From Salinibacterium sp. UTAS2018 (GTDB lineage Bacteria; Actinomycetota; Actinomycetes; Actinomycetales; Microbacteriaceae), in assembly GCF_004118935.1 (NCBI RefSeq), contig NZ_CP035375.1, positions 744,001-808,000 on the forward strand: 64,000 nt of DNA. The letters are read 5' to 3'. Below the pieces are notes generated by a model. That model did no database searches, was not told where the DNA came from, and saw only the letters and a program-made list of their open reading frames with translations. This document shows positions 56,195-64,000 of the stretch, in pieces. Position numbers and translations under genes: made by a program. Position 1 is the first letter of the stretch, and the number at the start of each line of letters is the position of its first letter.

Positions 56195-58801
56195 TTAGCC
56201 TTCGGTGAGCTGTGGACGAGTCGCGATGCTCACAATCTTGGGTGCGCGCACGATTACTTTGACAATCTCGCGGTCACCAACGGTGCGCTTGATCGCTTCT
56301 GATGCCATGGCCAGAGCTTCGAGGTCCGCGCTGTCGATCTTGGGCGAGACTTCGAGGCGGTCACGAACCTTGCCATCCACCTGAACGACAGCCGTCACCG
56401 ACTCTTCAACGAGGAGCGCCGGGTCGGCCTTGCGCCAGCCAGCAAGAGCGACCGTGGGCTCGTAACCGAGCTTCTCCCACATCTCCTCGGCCGTGTGCGG
56501 AGCGAACAGGCTCAGGGCGATTGTGATGACTTCAGCTGCTTCGCGAACAGCAGCATCGCCGCCGCCAGCACCGGTGTCGATGGCCTTACGGGTCACGTTC
56601 ACGAGATCCATGATGCGAGCAACGAGCACGTTGAACTTCAACGACTCGGCAAGGCCAGGGCCATCAGCGAGGAAACGGTGGGTGGCGCGGCGCAGCGTGG
56701 TGTCGCCCGTCTTCCACTCGATCTCGGGAGCACTCGTGACATCCCGCACGACACGGAAGGCGCGAGCCAGGAACTTGTGTGACGCCGCAGGCGACACGTC
56801 TTCCCAGTTGATGTTCTCCTCAGGCGGGCCAGCGAAGGCCAGCGTCAGACGCAGAGCGTCGGCACCGTGCTCGGCAATTTCGCCCGAGAAGGTCACGGCC
56901 TTGCGGCTGCGCTTCGACATCTTCTTGCCCTCAGAGAGAACCATGCCCTGGTTGAGCAGCGCACTGAAGGGCTCCGTGAAGCTCACGTAGCCGAGGTCGA
57001 AGAGCACCTTGGTGATGAAGCGCGAGTACAGCAAGTGCAGAATCGCGTGCTCGACGCCACCAACGTACTGGTCGACGGGAGCCCACTTCTCGGCCTCCGC
57101 CGGGTCGAAGGCCTGGTCGGGATCGTTCGGTGACAGGAAGCGCAAGAAGTACCAGGAGCTGTCAACGAAGGTGTCCATCGTGTCGGCATCGCGCAGGGCA
57201 GGGCTGCCGTCGCGCGGGTCTTCGACGTTGATCCAGTCTTCGGCGGCCGCGAGCGGCGACTTGCCCTTGGGCTTGAGGTCGAGCCCCTCAGTCGACGGCA
57301 ACTCAACGGGCAGCTGCTCGAAGGGAACCGGGATGAGTTCGCCATCCGAACCGTGAATGATCGGGATGGGGGTTCCCCAGAAGCGCTGACGGCTGATCAG
57401 CCAGTCGCGCAGACGATACGTCTTCGCGGCGCGGCCGGTGCCAGCTGCTTCGAGCTGTTCCACGATCTTTTTGATCGCGTTGGACTTGCTGAGTCCATCG
57501 AGCGGACCCGAGTTGATCATGCGGCCATCGCCCTGCAACGACTGACCGGTGTCGCGGGGATTCAGCGGCGGCAGGTCATCCGGCAGAATCGCCATGCCAT
57601 TTTCGTCGAGCTCAAGAATAGGAATCGCGCCGGTAATGGCGGCGTTCGTGTCGAGCACGACGCGCACGGGCAGGTTGAACTTGATCGCAAATTCGAGGTC
57701 GCGCTGGTCGTGCGCGGGCACAGCCATCACGGCACCGTGGCCGTAGTCAGCCAGCACGTAGTCGGCCGTCCAGATCGGGATGCGCTCCCCGGTGACCGGG
57801 TTGATCGCAAAACGGTTCAGCGGGATGCCGGTCTTGGTACGCGTGGCATCCTTGCGCTCGATTTCGGTCTGCTTCTGCGTCGCTTCGAGGTAGCTCGCAA
57901 ACGAGGCCTTGGTCTCGTCGTCGGTGCCCTCCACCAGCTCGGCGGCAAGGTCACCATCCGGGGCAACGACCATAAAGGTCACGCCGTAGAGAGTGTCGGG
58001 GCGCGTCGTGAAGACCGTGACCTTCTCGTCACGACCTTCGATCTCGAAGTCGACATCCGCACCGACCGACCGGCCGATCCAGTTGCGCTGCATCGTGAGA
58101 ACCTTCGACGGCCAGGCGCCCTCAAGCTGGTTCAAGTCATCGAGCAGGCGGTCGGCGTAGTCGGTGATCTTCAAGTACCACTGCGTGAGCTTCTTCTTGA
58201 CGACGATGGCGCCCGAACGCTCGGACGTGCCATCGGCCAGAACTTGCTCGTTCGCGAGAACGGTCTGATCTACCGGGTCCCAGTTAACCCAGGAGTCCTT
58301 GCGGTACGCGAGGCCCTTTTCGTACATCTTGAGGAACAACCACTGATTCCACTTGTAGTACTCGGGGTCGCTCGTGTGCAGAACGCGGTCCCAGTCAAAG
58401 GAGACACCGTAGAGCTTCATGCTCTTCTTCTGCTGGTCGATGTTGTCGTACGTCCAGCCGCGAGGGTCAATACCGCGCTCAATAGCGGCGTTCTCGGCGG
58501 GCAGGCCGAAGGAGTCCCATCCGATGGGGTGAAGAACGTTGAAGCCACGCTGACGCCAGTACCGCGCCGCGATGTCACCGAAGGCATAGGCCTCGGCATG
58601 CCCCATGTGCAGGTCGCCAGAGGGGTACGGGAACATATCGAGAATGTACTTGCGCGGGCGCTTGTCTTCGGGGTCGCTCGTCGCGAACGGCTTGAGCTCT
58701 TCCCACTTGGCTTGCCACTTAGCGTGAATGGCGGCTACATCGTAGTCCGAGCCACTCTCGCGGTCGTCGTGTGCACCAGCAAAGTTGGGCTGCTCAGTCA
58801 C
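56195..58801 (-). CDS. leuS: Leucyl-tRNA synthetase
   Basis: 868 residues. Class I. The HIGH-type motif is [11 protein letters not shown], and the KMSKS-type motif is KKMSKRS, with Arg in place of the final Ser. The editing domain (CP1) includes [19 protein letters not shown] and [10 protein letters not shown]. It charges tRNA-Leu. The GTG start has GAGAGT six bases upstream. Confidence 0.95.
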   Translation of the reverse strand: MTEQPNFAGAHDDRESGSDYDVAAIHAKWQAKWEELKPFATSDPEDKRPRKYILDMFPYPSGDLHMGHAEAYAFGDIAARYWRQRGFNVLHPIGWDSFGLPAENAAIERGIDPRGWTYDNIDQQKKSMKLYGVSFDWDRVLHTSDPEYYKWNQWLFLKMYEKGLAYRKDSWVNWDPVDQTVLANEQVLADGTSERSGAIVVKKKLTQWYLKITDYADRLLDDLNQLEGAWPSKVLTMQRNWIGRSVGADVDFEIEGRDEKVTVFTTRPDTLYGVTFMVVAPDGDLAAELVEGTDDETKASFASYLEATQKQTEIERKDATRTKTGIPLNRFAINPVTGERIPIWTADYVLADYGHGAVMAVPAHDQRDLEFAIKFNLPVRVVLDTNAAITGAIPILELDENGMAILPDDLPPLNPRDTGQSLQGDGRMINSGPLDGLSKSNAIKKIVEQLEAAGTGRAAKTYRLRDWLISRQRFWGTPIPIIHGSDGELIPVPFEQLPVELPSTEGLDLKPKGKSPLAAAEDWINVEDPRDGSPALRDADTMDTFVDSSWYFLRFLSPNDPDQAFDPAEAEKWAPVDQYVGGVEHAILHLLYSRFITKVLFDLGYVSFTEPFSALLNQGMVLSEGKKMSKRSRKAVTFSGEIAEHGADALRLTLAFAGPPEENINWEDVSPAASHKFLARAFRVVRDVTSAPEIEWKTGDTTLRRATHRFLADGPGLAESLKFNVLVARIMDLVNVTRKAIDTGAGGGDAAVREAAEVITIALSLFAPHTAEEMWEKLGYEPTVALAGWRKADPALLVEESVTAVVQVDGKVRDRLEVSPKIDSADLEALAMASEAIKRTVGDREIVKVIVRAPKIVSIATRPQLTEG

Positions 58802-58977
58802 GTAAACACTCTCAATTCGTTACAGGGAAGATCTAAGATTACCCAACTCACGGCCGCGCTCGAGGGGGCCAAAAAAGTGTCGGATTATTCCATTGTCTAT
58901 GAGTTGACGTCTCTCACAGTACACAGCCCCACAGTAGACCGAACGTTCACTACGCGTGCGGGCGGATGCGCGGCCAC

Positions 58978-60366
58978 TTAGTCGGCGGAAGCACCGAGCA
59001 CTCGCAACAGCGCCGCCGCCTTCAACTTAACCTCGGCCAGCTCCTCTTCGGGCACCGAGAGGGCCGTAATACCTCCGCCGGCTCCGATGGTTGAGCCTCG
59101 ACCATCCATGACGATCGATCGGATGACCATCGCGAGGTCTACAGCACCGTCGACTCCGAGGTAGCCGAAGACGCCGGAGTAGATGCCGCGCGGGGCACGT
59201 TCCAGCGAATCGAGGATGAGCGTCGCCGAGTGTTTGGGTGCCCCTGTCATGGAACCCGCGGGGAACGACGCTTTGATGGCATCCACGGCAGTGACCTCGC
59301 CGCGCAATTGACCCCGGATGGTGCTGACCAGTTGGTACACGGTGGCGTAGCTTTCCACCGCAAATAGGTTCGGCACCGTGACGGAGCCGACCTCGCACAC
59401 CCGCCCGAGGTCGTTGCGCATGAGATCGACAATCATGAGGTTTTCAGCGCGCTCTTTGTCGCTCGCGAGAAGTTCAGCCGCCAATGCTCGATCTTCGGTG
59501 ACGTCGGCGCTGCGGCCTCTTGTGCCCTTGATCGGCTTCGTCTCGACCAACCCCGCTGGGTCGATCTCCAAAAACTGCTCCGGAGTTGAACTGAGAAGCG
59601 AGATCTCACCAACCTGCACGAAGCCGCCGTGATGGCTGGGGTTTGCCTGCCGCAGAGCGAGATACGTAGCGACTGGATCGGCTGGCCGCTCACTATGGTC
59701 GACGTGCACGCTCGTCGTGAGGCACAACTGGTAGGCATCGCCCTCAACGATCGCGCGTTGGCAGGCGGCGATCATCTCGAGATAGTCAGAATCGGAGTCC
59801 CGCCAGACGGCTGTAGAGGCGCGGGGCCTGGGCGGCACGGAGTGTGCGGGCTGCGAGGGAACAACGGCGGCCGTGGCCGCAGCTTCGACGAGCGCCGCGA
59901 TGCGGTCGCGCCACTGCGCGAGCTCGCCCGTCCAGCTCTCACCGAGCGCGAGCACGCTGAGCGAGCGAGACCCGTGATCAAAGACAATCATTCGATCTAC
60001 CCACAGCCACGCGGCATCCGGAGTCGCCGCCGGGGTGGTCACGGCGACGCCGAGAGACTCAGCACGCAGTTCGTACCCGAGCCAGCCGACCCAGCCGAGT
60101 CGAAATCCGGGAGGTGCCGCCGAGTGGTCACCATCAATCGGCGCGCACTCTCGATGCATCCAGTCGAACACCGGTTCGTTGAGCTCGGTACTCAACACGG
60201 CCTTCGCTGAGATAGCCAGATAACTGCGCCCTGAATCAGCGGCGACACCACTGTCGAGCCACACGGCACCCGCGGCATCTGAGGCGTACTGCGCCATGAG
60301 TTCGCTGAACACGGCCGCGGGGTCGACCCAGCGCGGCAGGTCAGAAGTCAAGACGCGAGAGCGCAT
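58978..60366 (-). CDS. pabB: Aminodeoxychorismate synthase component I
   Basis: 462 residues. Chorismate-binding enzyme with PIKGTRGR (the Lys form of PabB, not the Ala form of TrpE) and FPAGSMTGAPK, plus IRSIVMDG. With a PabA glutaminase it makes 4-amino-4-deoxychorismate for folate. The start is 11 bases from the divergent pabC. Confidence 0.93.
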   Translation of the reverse strand: MRSRVLTSDLPRWVDPAAVFSELMAQYASDAAGAVWLDSGVAADSGRSYLAISAKAVLSTELNEPVFDWMHRECAPIDGDHSAAPPGFRLGWVGWLGYELRAESLGVAVTTPAATPDAAWLWVDRMIVFDHGSRSLSVLALGESWTGELAQWRDRIAALVEAAATAAVVPSQPAHSVPPRPRASTAVWRDSDSDYLEMIAACQRAIVEGDAYQLCLTTSVHVDHSERPADPVATYLALRQANPSHHGGFVQVGEISLLSSTPEQFLEIDPAGLVETKPIKGTRGRSADVTEDRALAAELLASDKERAENLMIVDLMRNDLGRVCEVGSVTVPNLFAVESYATVYQLVSTIRGQLRGEVTAVDAIKASFPAGSMTGAPKHSATLILDSLERAPRGIYSGVFGYLGVDGAVDLAMVIRSIVMDGRGSTIGAGGGITALSVPEEELAEVKLKAAALLRVLGASAD

Positions 60367-60378
60367 ACCCTAAGCCTA
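60366..60378. promoter_or_regulatory. Overlapping divergent leaderless promoters of pabB and pabC
   Basis: The 11 bases between the two start codons read as the spacer of both. The plus strand has TACCCT (60366-60371) six bases before ATG 60378; the minus strand has TAGGCT (60373-60378) six bases before ATG at 60366. Each -10 includes the first or last base of the other start codon. Confidence 0.55.
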
Positions 60379-61142
60379 TGAGTGCGGACGCAATTTACCG
60401 GTGGCAGAACGACAAACTCCTCGAGATCTCCCCCGACGAGGTGCCGACCATACCCATGACCGTCGCCGATTCGTGGCTTGTGAACTCGGGCTCAGTGCTC
60501 GCGCTCAATCTGCACCGCCAGCGGTTTCTGGATGCCGTTCCCGCCGACCAGCAAGAAACCGCCGACCAGTTCTTTACAGCTGCAATCGCGGCTCTCCCCC
60601 GCGCCGGCTCTTGGTTTCCGCGCGTCGAGCTTCGCGGAGCCGAGTTTTTTCTGCGCTTGCGTGCGAACCCCGAATTGAAGCGCTCCGCTACTGCGGTGAG
60701 CTTTCACGGCGACGACCCGCGCACCGTTCCCACGGTGAAAGGCCCCGATATCGACGCGATGAGCGCGCTGCAGGCGGGAGCGCGAGCTCACGGCGCCGAC
60801 GAGGCGATCCTGCTCACCGATGAGGGCTTCGTCATCGAGGGTGCATATAGCGCTGTGCTGTGGTGGCGCGGCGAGATTCTCTGCGGTCCGCCGGCCGAGC
60901 TCGAACGAGTGGATAGCGTTACCGCCCGCAGCGTGCTGACATTAGCCCGCGCGCTTGGGCTCGATACGCATGAAGAAGCGGTCACCCCGGCGGAGCTCGC
61001 GGGCACCGAAGTGTGGGTCGTGAATGCGCTGCACGGCATCCGTATTGTCTCGAAGTGGGTTGAGGGCCCCGACCTTGCCGAGAAGCCCGGGCGCCTCGAA
61101 CAATGGCGCACCCGACTCGGCGCTTTAGCTCGCCCGCTTTAG
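60378..61142 (+). CDS. pabC: 4-amino-4-deoxychorismate lyase-type aminotransferase
   Basis: 254 residues, class IV PLP enzyme. The Schiff-base lysine is in VPTVKGPDI, and the PLP-phosphate region is ILLTDEGFVIEGAYSAVLWW. Next to pabB, so it most likely removes pyruvate to give p-aminobenzoate. The residues are weaker than in Escherichia coli PabC, and a D-amino acid or branched-chain transaminase role is not excluded. Confidence 0.82.
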   Translation: MSADAIYRWQNDKLLEISPDEVPTIPMTVADSWLVNSGSVLALNLHRQRFLDAVPADQQETADQFFTAAIAALPRAGSWFPRVELRGAEFFLRLRANPELKRSATAVSFHGDDPRTVPTVKGPDIDAMSALQAGARAHGADEAILLTDEGFVIEGAYSAVLWWRGEILCGPPAELERVDSVTARSVLTLARALGLDTHEEAVTPAELAGTEVWVVNALHGIRIVSKWVEGPDLAEKPGRLEQWRTRLGALARPL

Positions 61143-61167
61143 CCAGTTTCTTTTCGGCTTCACTCGC

Positions 61168-61179
61168 TAGGCTCGTGGC
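61168..61179 (+). promoter_or_regulatory. Candidate leaderless -10 of the DedA gene
   Basis: TAGGCT (61168-61173) stands six bases before GTG 61180. Confidence 0.5.
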
Positions 61180-61896
61180 GTGGATCTTGTTGACCTCGCT
61201 CTCAGCTCGGAGCCGATCGCTGCCGGAGGCGGCCTTAGTCAGTGGGTCACCGATGCATTGAGCTACATTCTCGACACTGTTCAGTCCGTCGACCCCGTTC
61301 TGCGTACCGTTCTAGCTGGCGTCGTTATCATGCTGGAAACCTCCATTTTGGTGGGGCTTCTCGTACCGGGTGACACGGTCGTCTTGGTCGCCAGCAGCGC
61401 TGTGGGGAGCGTCTTCGAGGCCAGCATCCTCGTCGCCGCCGTCATCGTTGGAGCCCTCATTGGCGAAAGTGTCGGTTTCGCTCTCGGTCGATTCTTCGGC
61501 CCCAAAATTCGGCATTCCCGGCTGGGTAAACGTATCGGTGAACGGCACTGGGTACAGGCCGAGCGCTATTTGGGCCGCCGCGGAGGCATCGCGGTCTTCA
61601 TCTCTCGCTTCTTGCCCATTTTGCACTCCCTCATCCCCGTCACCGTGGGCATGAGCACCATGCGTTATCGCACCTTTATGGCCTGGACCGTTCCTGCCAC
61701 GAGCATTTGGTCGATTGCCTACGTTTCTGTCGGAGCGCTCACGGCTGGAAGCTTCCGGGAGCTGCTCGACCAGCTTCACTACGCGGGCTACATCTTTGTG
61801 GGGCTTGTCGCGGTGATCGCAGTCATCACGCTGATCGCCAAGAAGCTACTGCAGCGTTCGCAACAGCGTCACATGGAACACCACGACAGCGAATAG
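61180..61896 (+). CDS. DedA/VTT-family membrane protein
   Basis: 238 residues. The VTT domain includes GLLVPGDTVVLVASSAVG, GESVGFALGRFFGPKIRH and FISRFLPILHSLIPVTVGMS, then two more helices. The family is thought to flip or move phospholipids or the undecaprenyl carrier. It starts with GTG and ends near a perfect hairpin. Confidence 0.9.
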   Translation: MDLVDLALSSEPIAAGGGLSQWVTDALSYILDTVQSVDPVLRTVLAGVVIMLETSILVGLLVPGDTVVLVASSAVGSVFEASILVAAVIVGALIGESVGFALGRFFGPKIRHSRLGKRIGERHWVQAERYLGRRGGIAVFISRFLPILHSLIPVTVGMSTMRYRTFMAWTVPATSIWSIAYVSVGALTAGSFRELLDQLHYAGYIFVGLVAVIAVITLIAKKLLQRSQQRHMEHHDSE

Positions 61897-61906
61897 CCCT
61901 TAACGA

Positions 61907-61940
61907 CCGAGGGGCGGATGCGTGCGCATCCGCCCCTCGG
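61907..61940. terminator. Perfect 16-bp hairpin between convergent genes
   Basis: CCGAGGGGCGGATGCG (61907-61922) and its exact complement (61925-61940) are separated by two bases. It lies between the DedA gene and the betaine-binding protein and may terminate both. It lacks a T-run. Confidence 0.7.
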
Positions 61941-61979
61941 CGCTGGCCTAGCCAGCAGTGTGTTGTGTGTCAGCCAGCG

Positions 61980-62891
61980 TTAGCTGAGGCCGTTGTCGCT
62001 CAACCATGCGGTGGCGATGTCGTCAGAGGACATCTTGTCAACGGTGCTTTCCACGTTGAGAGCAACAAGGCCCTCCGGGGTGAGCTTGGCGCTGACCGCG
62101 TTGATAACGTCGGCGATCGAGTCAGCAATATCGGCGTTTACCAGCGGAACGACGTTCGACGCCAAGAACAGGCCTTCGGGGTCGGTCAACGACACGAGGT
62201 TCTCGGTCTGGATGCGCGGGTCAGCGCTGTACACGTTGGCGATGTTGATGGTGCCAGCGACGAGAGCGTCAACGGTGGTGTCACCCGTGGCGGTGAAGCC
62301 AACGGTCGCGCCGTAGACGTCCTCGAGCCCTGCGGGACCGTAGGGGCGTTCTTCGAGCTCTGCGTTTCCGCCGAGCTGAAGGTCAGCAACGCCGGCGAGG
62401 TCGGCGAGGCTCGTCAACGAGTTGGCTGCAGCGAAGTCAGCAGTCACGTTGTAGGAGTCTTGGTCGGTAGCCGTTGCCTGGTCGAGAACGGTGAGGCCCT
62501 CGGGCAGTGCTCCAGCAAGCTCAGCGTAGACATCCTCGGATGCCGTCGCGGTTGTGTCTTCGCTGTAGAACTGGAGAAGGTTTCCCGTGTATTCGGGAAT
62601 GATGTCTACTTCGCCGCTTTCGAGGGCTGGGAGGTAGGCGTCGCGCTGGCCGATCTGGAACTGACGCTCAACGTCGAAGCCTGCGTTTTCCAATGCCTGC
62701 GAGTAGATCTCGGCAATGATTTCGTTCGAGTAGTAAGCCTGCGAGCCGACAACGATGGTCTCGCTATTGGCGTTCTCGTCACTCGATCCGGAGTCCAAAG
62801 GATCACCAGTTGCACACCCTGACAGGGCAATTGCAACCCCGACCGCGGCGGCGCCAAGCGCGAGCCGGCCTTTGTTCTTAGCTGTGAACAT
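61980..62891 (-). CDS. Glycine betaine/choline-type ABC substrate-binding lipoprotein
   Basis: 303 residues. Lipoprotein signal ends in IALSGC. The mature domain has VGSQAYYSNEIIAEIYSQAL, GEVDIIPEYTGNL and a second lobe with NVYSADPRI, as in OpuC/OsmF proteins. It binds osmoprotectants such as glycine betaine outside the cell. The ATG follows the permease stop. Confidence 0.88.
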   Translation of the reverse strand: MFTAKNKGRLALGAAAVGVAIALSGCATGDPLDSGSSDENANSETIVVGSQAYYSNEIIAEIYSQALENAGFDVERQFQIGQRDAYLPALESGEVDIIPEYTGNLLQFYSEDTTATASEDVYAELAGALPEGLTVLDQATATDQDSYNVTADFAAANSLTSLADLAGVADLQLGGNAELEERPYGPAGLEDVYGATVGFTATGDTTVDALVAGTINIANVYSADPRIQTENLVSLTDPEGLFLASNVVPLVNADIADSIADVINAVSAKLTPEGLVALNVESTVDKMSSDDIATAWLSDNGLS

Positions 62892-62893
62892 TT

Positions 62894-63646
62894 CTATCCT
62901 CTTCTTTCTTGGGCAGGTTTTACTGCCACCGCGCGTCGTCGAGTTGACGACGTGCGGACATCTTTAGCACGCCCAGCCGAAACTCCGCGGGGAACCGCGA
63001 ATTGTTGAATGAGCGCAAATATTCCATCGAGAAGCAAGGCGAGCGCAGCGATAAGAAGCGCACTACCCAGCATCTCGTCGTAGCGCTGCAACGGCAGCCC
63101 CCGGAAAATATAGATTCCGAGGCCGCCGAGACCGACATAGGCCGCCAGCGTTGCGGTGGCAACAACCTGCAGTGTCGCAGCGCGCAGGCCTCCAATCAGT
63201 AACGGGAGGCCCAGCGGAACTTCGACTTTCCACAGGATTTGCCACTCCGTCATGCCGACGGCGCGTGCGGAATCTATAACCCGACGGTCTACTGCCTCTA
63301 TTCCCGCATACGCGCCCGCCAGAATCGACGGGATGGCAAGCAAGACAAACGCGGTGATAGCTGCCAGCTGCAGCTGTACCTGGGTCACGCCGATCAACAG
63401 CACGAGGAGCAGGATCAAACCGAACGACGGCAGAGCCCGGGCAGCGCCGGACAGCCCCACCGCAAAATCGCGTCCTTTGCCGGTGTGCCCAATGTAGAAC
63501 CCCAGCGGCACAGCGATGAGCGCTGCGACTATCACCGACAAAAACGTGTAAAAAAGGTGCTCTTCTAGACGCAACGCAATCGGGTTGCTGCCCACGAGGC
63601 GATCGGCGGAGAAGAGCCACTGCACCGCTTCGGCGAGGAGATTCAT
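62894..63646 (-). CDS. Osmoprotectant ABC permease (OpuCB/OpuCD type)
   Basis: 250 residues, six helices. The BPD_transp_1 core contains IDSARAVGMTEWQILWKVEVPL, the coupling loop. It is one of two permeases and overlaps the other by four bases. Confidence 0.9.
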   Translation of the reverse strand: MNLLAEAVQWLFSADRLVGSNPIALRLEEHLFYTFLSVIVAALIAVPLGFYIGHTGKGRDFAVGLSGAARALPSFGLILLLVLLIGVTQVQLQLAAITAFVLLAIPSILAGAYAGIEAVDRRVIDSARAVGMTEWQILWKVEVPLGLPLLIGGLRAATLQVVATATLAAYVGLGGLGIYIFRGLPLQRYDEMLGSALLIAALALLLDGIFALIQQFAVPRGVSAGRAKDVRTSSTRRRAVAVKPAQERRG

Positions 63647-64000
63647 GCGGTCGCTCCTTCCAACGCGGGAGCCGGAGTCTTTTTCTTAGCGACGGTCGCC
63701 CACGGCATCAACATACGGCCGAGGAGGACGAGCGCACGGTCGATCAGGAGCGCCACGATGACAGTCATGACGACGCCCGCAAAGATCTCTTCCAAAATGC
63801 GACGCTGAAATCCGTTGGTGAACAGGTAGCCGAGGCTTTCCACGCCGATAAGAATTCCGACGGTCACAAGACTCACCGTCGATACGGCGGCGACGCGGAG
63901 ACCCGCGAGCACTACCGGGCCGGCAAGCGGAAAGTCGACGGTCCAGAAACGGCGCCAACCGCCGAATCCCACCGCGGTAGCCGATTGACGGATAGCGGGA
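63643..64000 (-). CDS. Osmoprotectant ABC permease, 5' end outside the window
   Basis: The frame is open to the right edge; the GTG at 63972 is internal. Visible residues (FWTVDFPLAGPVVLAGLRVA, then SLVTVGILIG) form the C-terminal helices of a second permease. An ATPase gene is expected farther upstream but is not seen. Confidence 0.85.
   Translation of the reverse strand, partial: PAIRQSATAVGFGGWRRFWTVDFPLAGPVVLAGLRVAAVSTVSLVTVGILIGVESLGYLFTNGFQRRILEEIFAGVVMTVIVALLIDRALVLLGRMLMPWATVAKKKTPAPALEGATA

Noticed and set aside
58802..58977. Possible T-box riboswitch before leuS
   Set aside because: No T-box sequence, specifier loop or terminator/antiterminator pair could be found in the 176 bases.
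57353..58981. Open frame of 542 codons antisense to leuS
   Set aside because: leuS motifs are unambiguous and the antisense frame is not conserved in character.

Overview
The window is about 60% G+C, with GTG and TTG starts, leaderless-looking promoters and the conserved actinobacterial chains leuS-comEA-comEC-holA-(rpsT)-lepA-hemW-hrcA-dnaJ-rsmE-HIT-phoH-ybeY-corC-era and recO-uppS. Single-chain glycyl-tRNA synthetase, a LAFTG-type sortase motif and the AbiEi-like/DUF559-like protein fit an actinobacterium of the Microbacteriaceae. The species cannot be fixed from the sequence alone.

Layout. 1-1.2 kb: 3' part of a surface-anchored esterase. 1.4-8.2 kb: tRNA(CAT), Dps, a glycosyltransferase, a DMT-type membrane protein divergent from peptide deformylase, and a four-gene operon of histidine kinase, response regulator, AzlC and AzlD. 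8.4-15.9 kb: tRNA-Asn, then a peptide ABC operon (binding protein, two permeases, a fused double ATPase, a third ATPase with altered catalytic residues, and a lactonase-fold protein). 16-22 kb: dnaG-dgt-dus, YbaK, a small membrane protein and a DsbA-like protein. 22.2-23.8 kb: an AbiEi-like gene between two copies of an inverted-repeat element, and hypervariable tandem repeats. 23.8-27.3 kb: glyQS, and a class V aminotransferase divergent from its likely LysR regulator. 27.4-33.1 kb: NAD synthesis operon nrtR-nadA-nadB-nadC-cysteine desulfurase, with two candidate NrtR operators. 33.2-36 kb: recO-uppS, two more copies of the inverted-repeat element, and a TRIC-like protein. 36.2-38.1 kb: leuA with a four-leucine leader peptide. 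38.2-45.2 kb: the CIRCE-controlled hrcA-to-era operon. 45.3-64 kb: two DUF4870 proteins, hemW, HAD, lepA-DUF1990, a DUF4190-like protein, rpsT, the leuS/comEA/comEC/holA cluster, divergent pabB/pabC, DedA, and a glycine betaine-type ABC transporter cut by the window end.

Most of the window is core metabolism and information processing with conserved order. The parts without a ready explanation are: (i) four copies of an imperfect 15-bp terminal inverted repeat (consensus GGAAACTCAGGAGAT), three spaced at 90-91 bp, each close to short tandem repeats; (ii) the third, catalytically altered ATPase plus lactonase in the peptide operon; (iii) a 69-bp palindrome-containing duplication before rpsT. 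At least ten genes carry TANNNT exactly six bases before the start codon, including two divergent pairs, which suggests leaderless transcripts. All functions are inferred from sequence motifs; no database search was possible.
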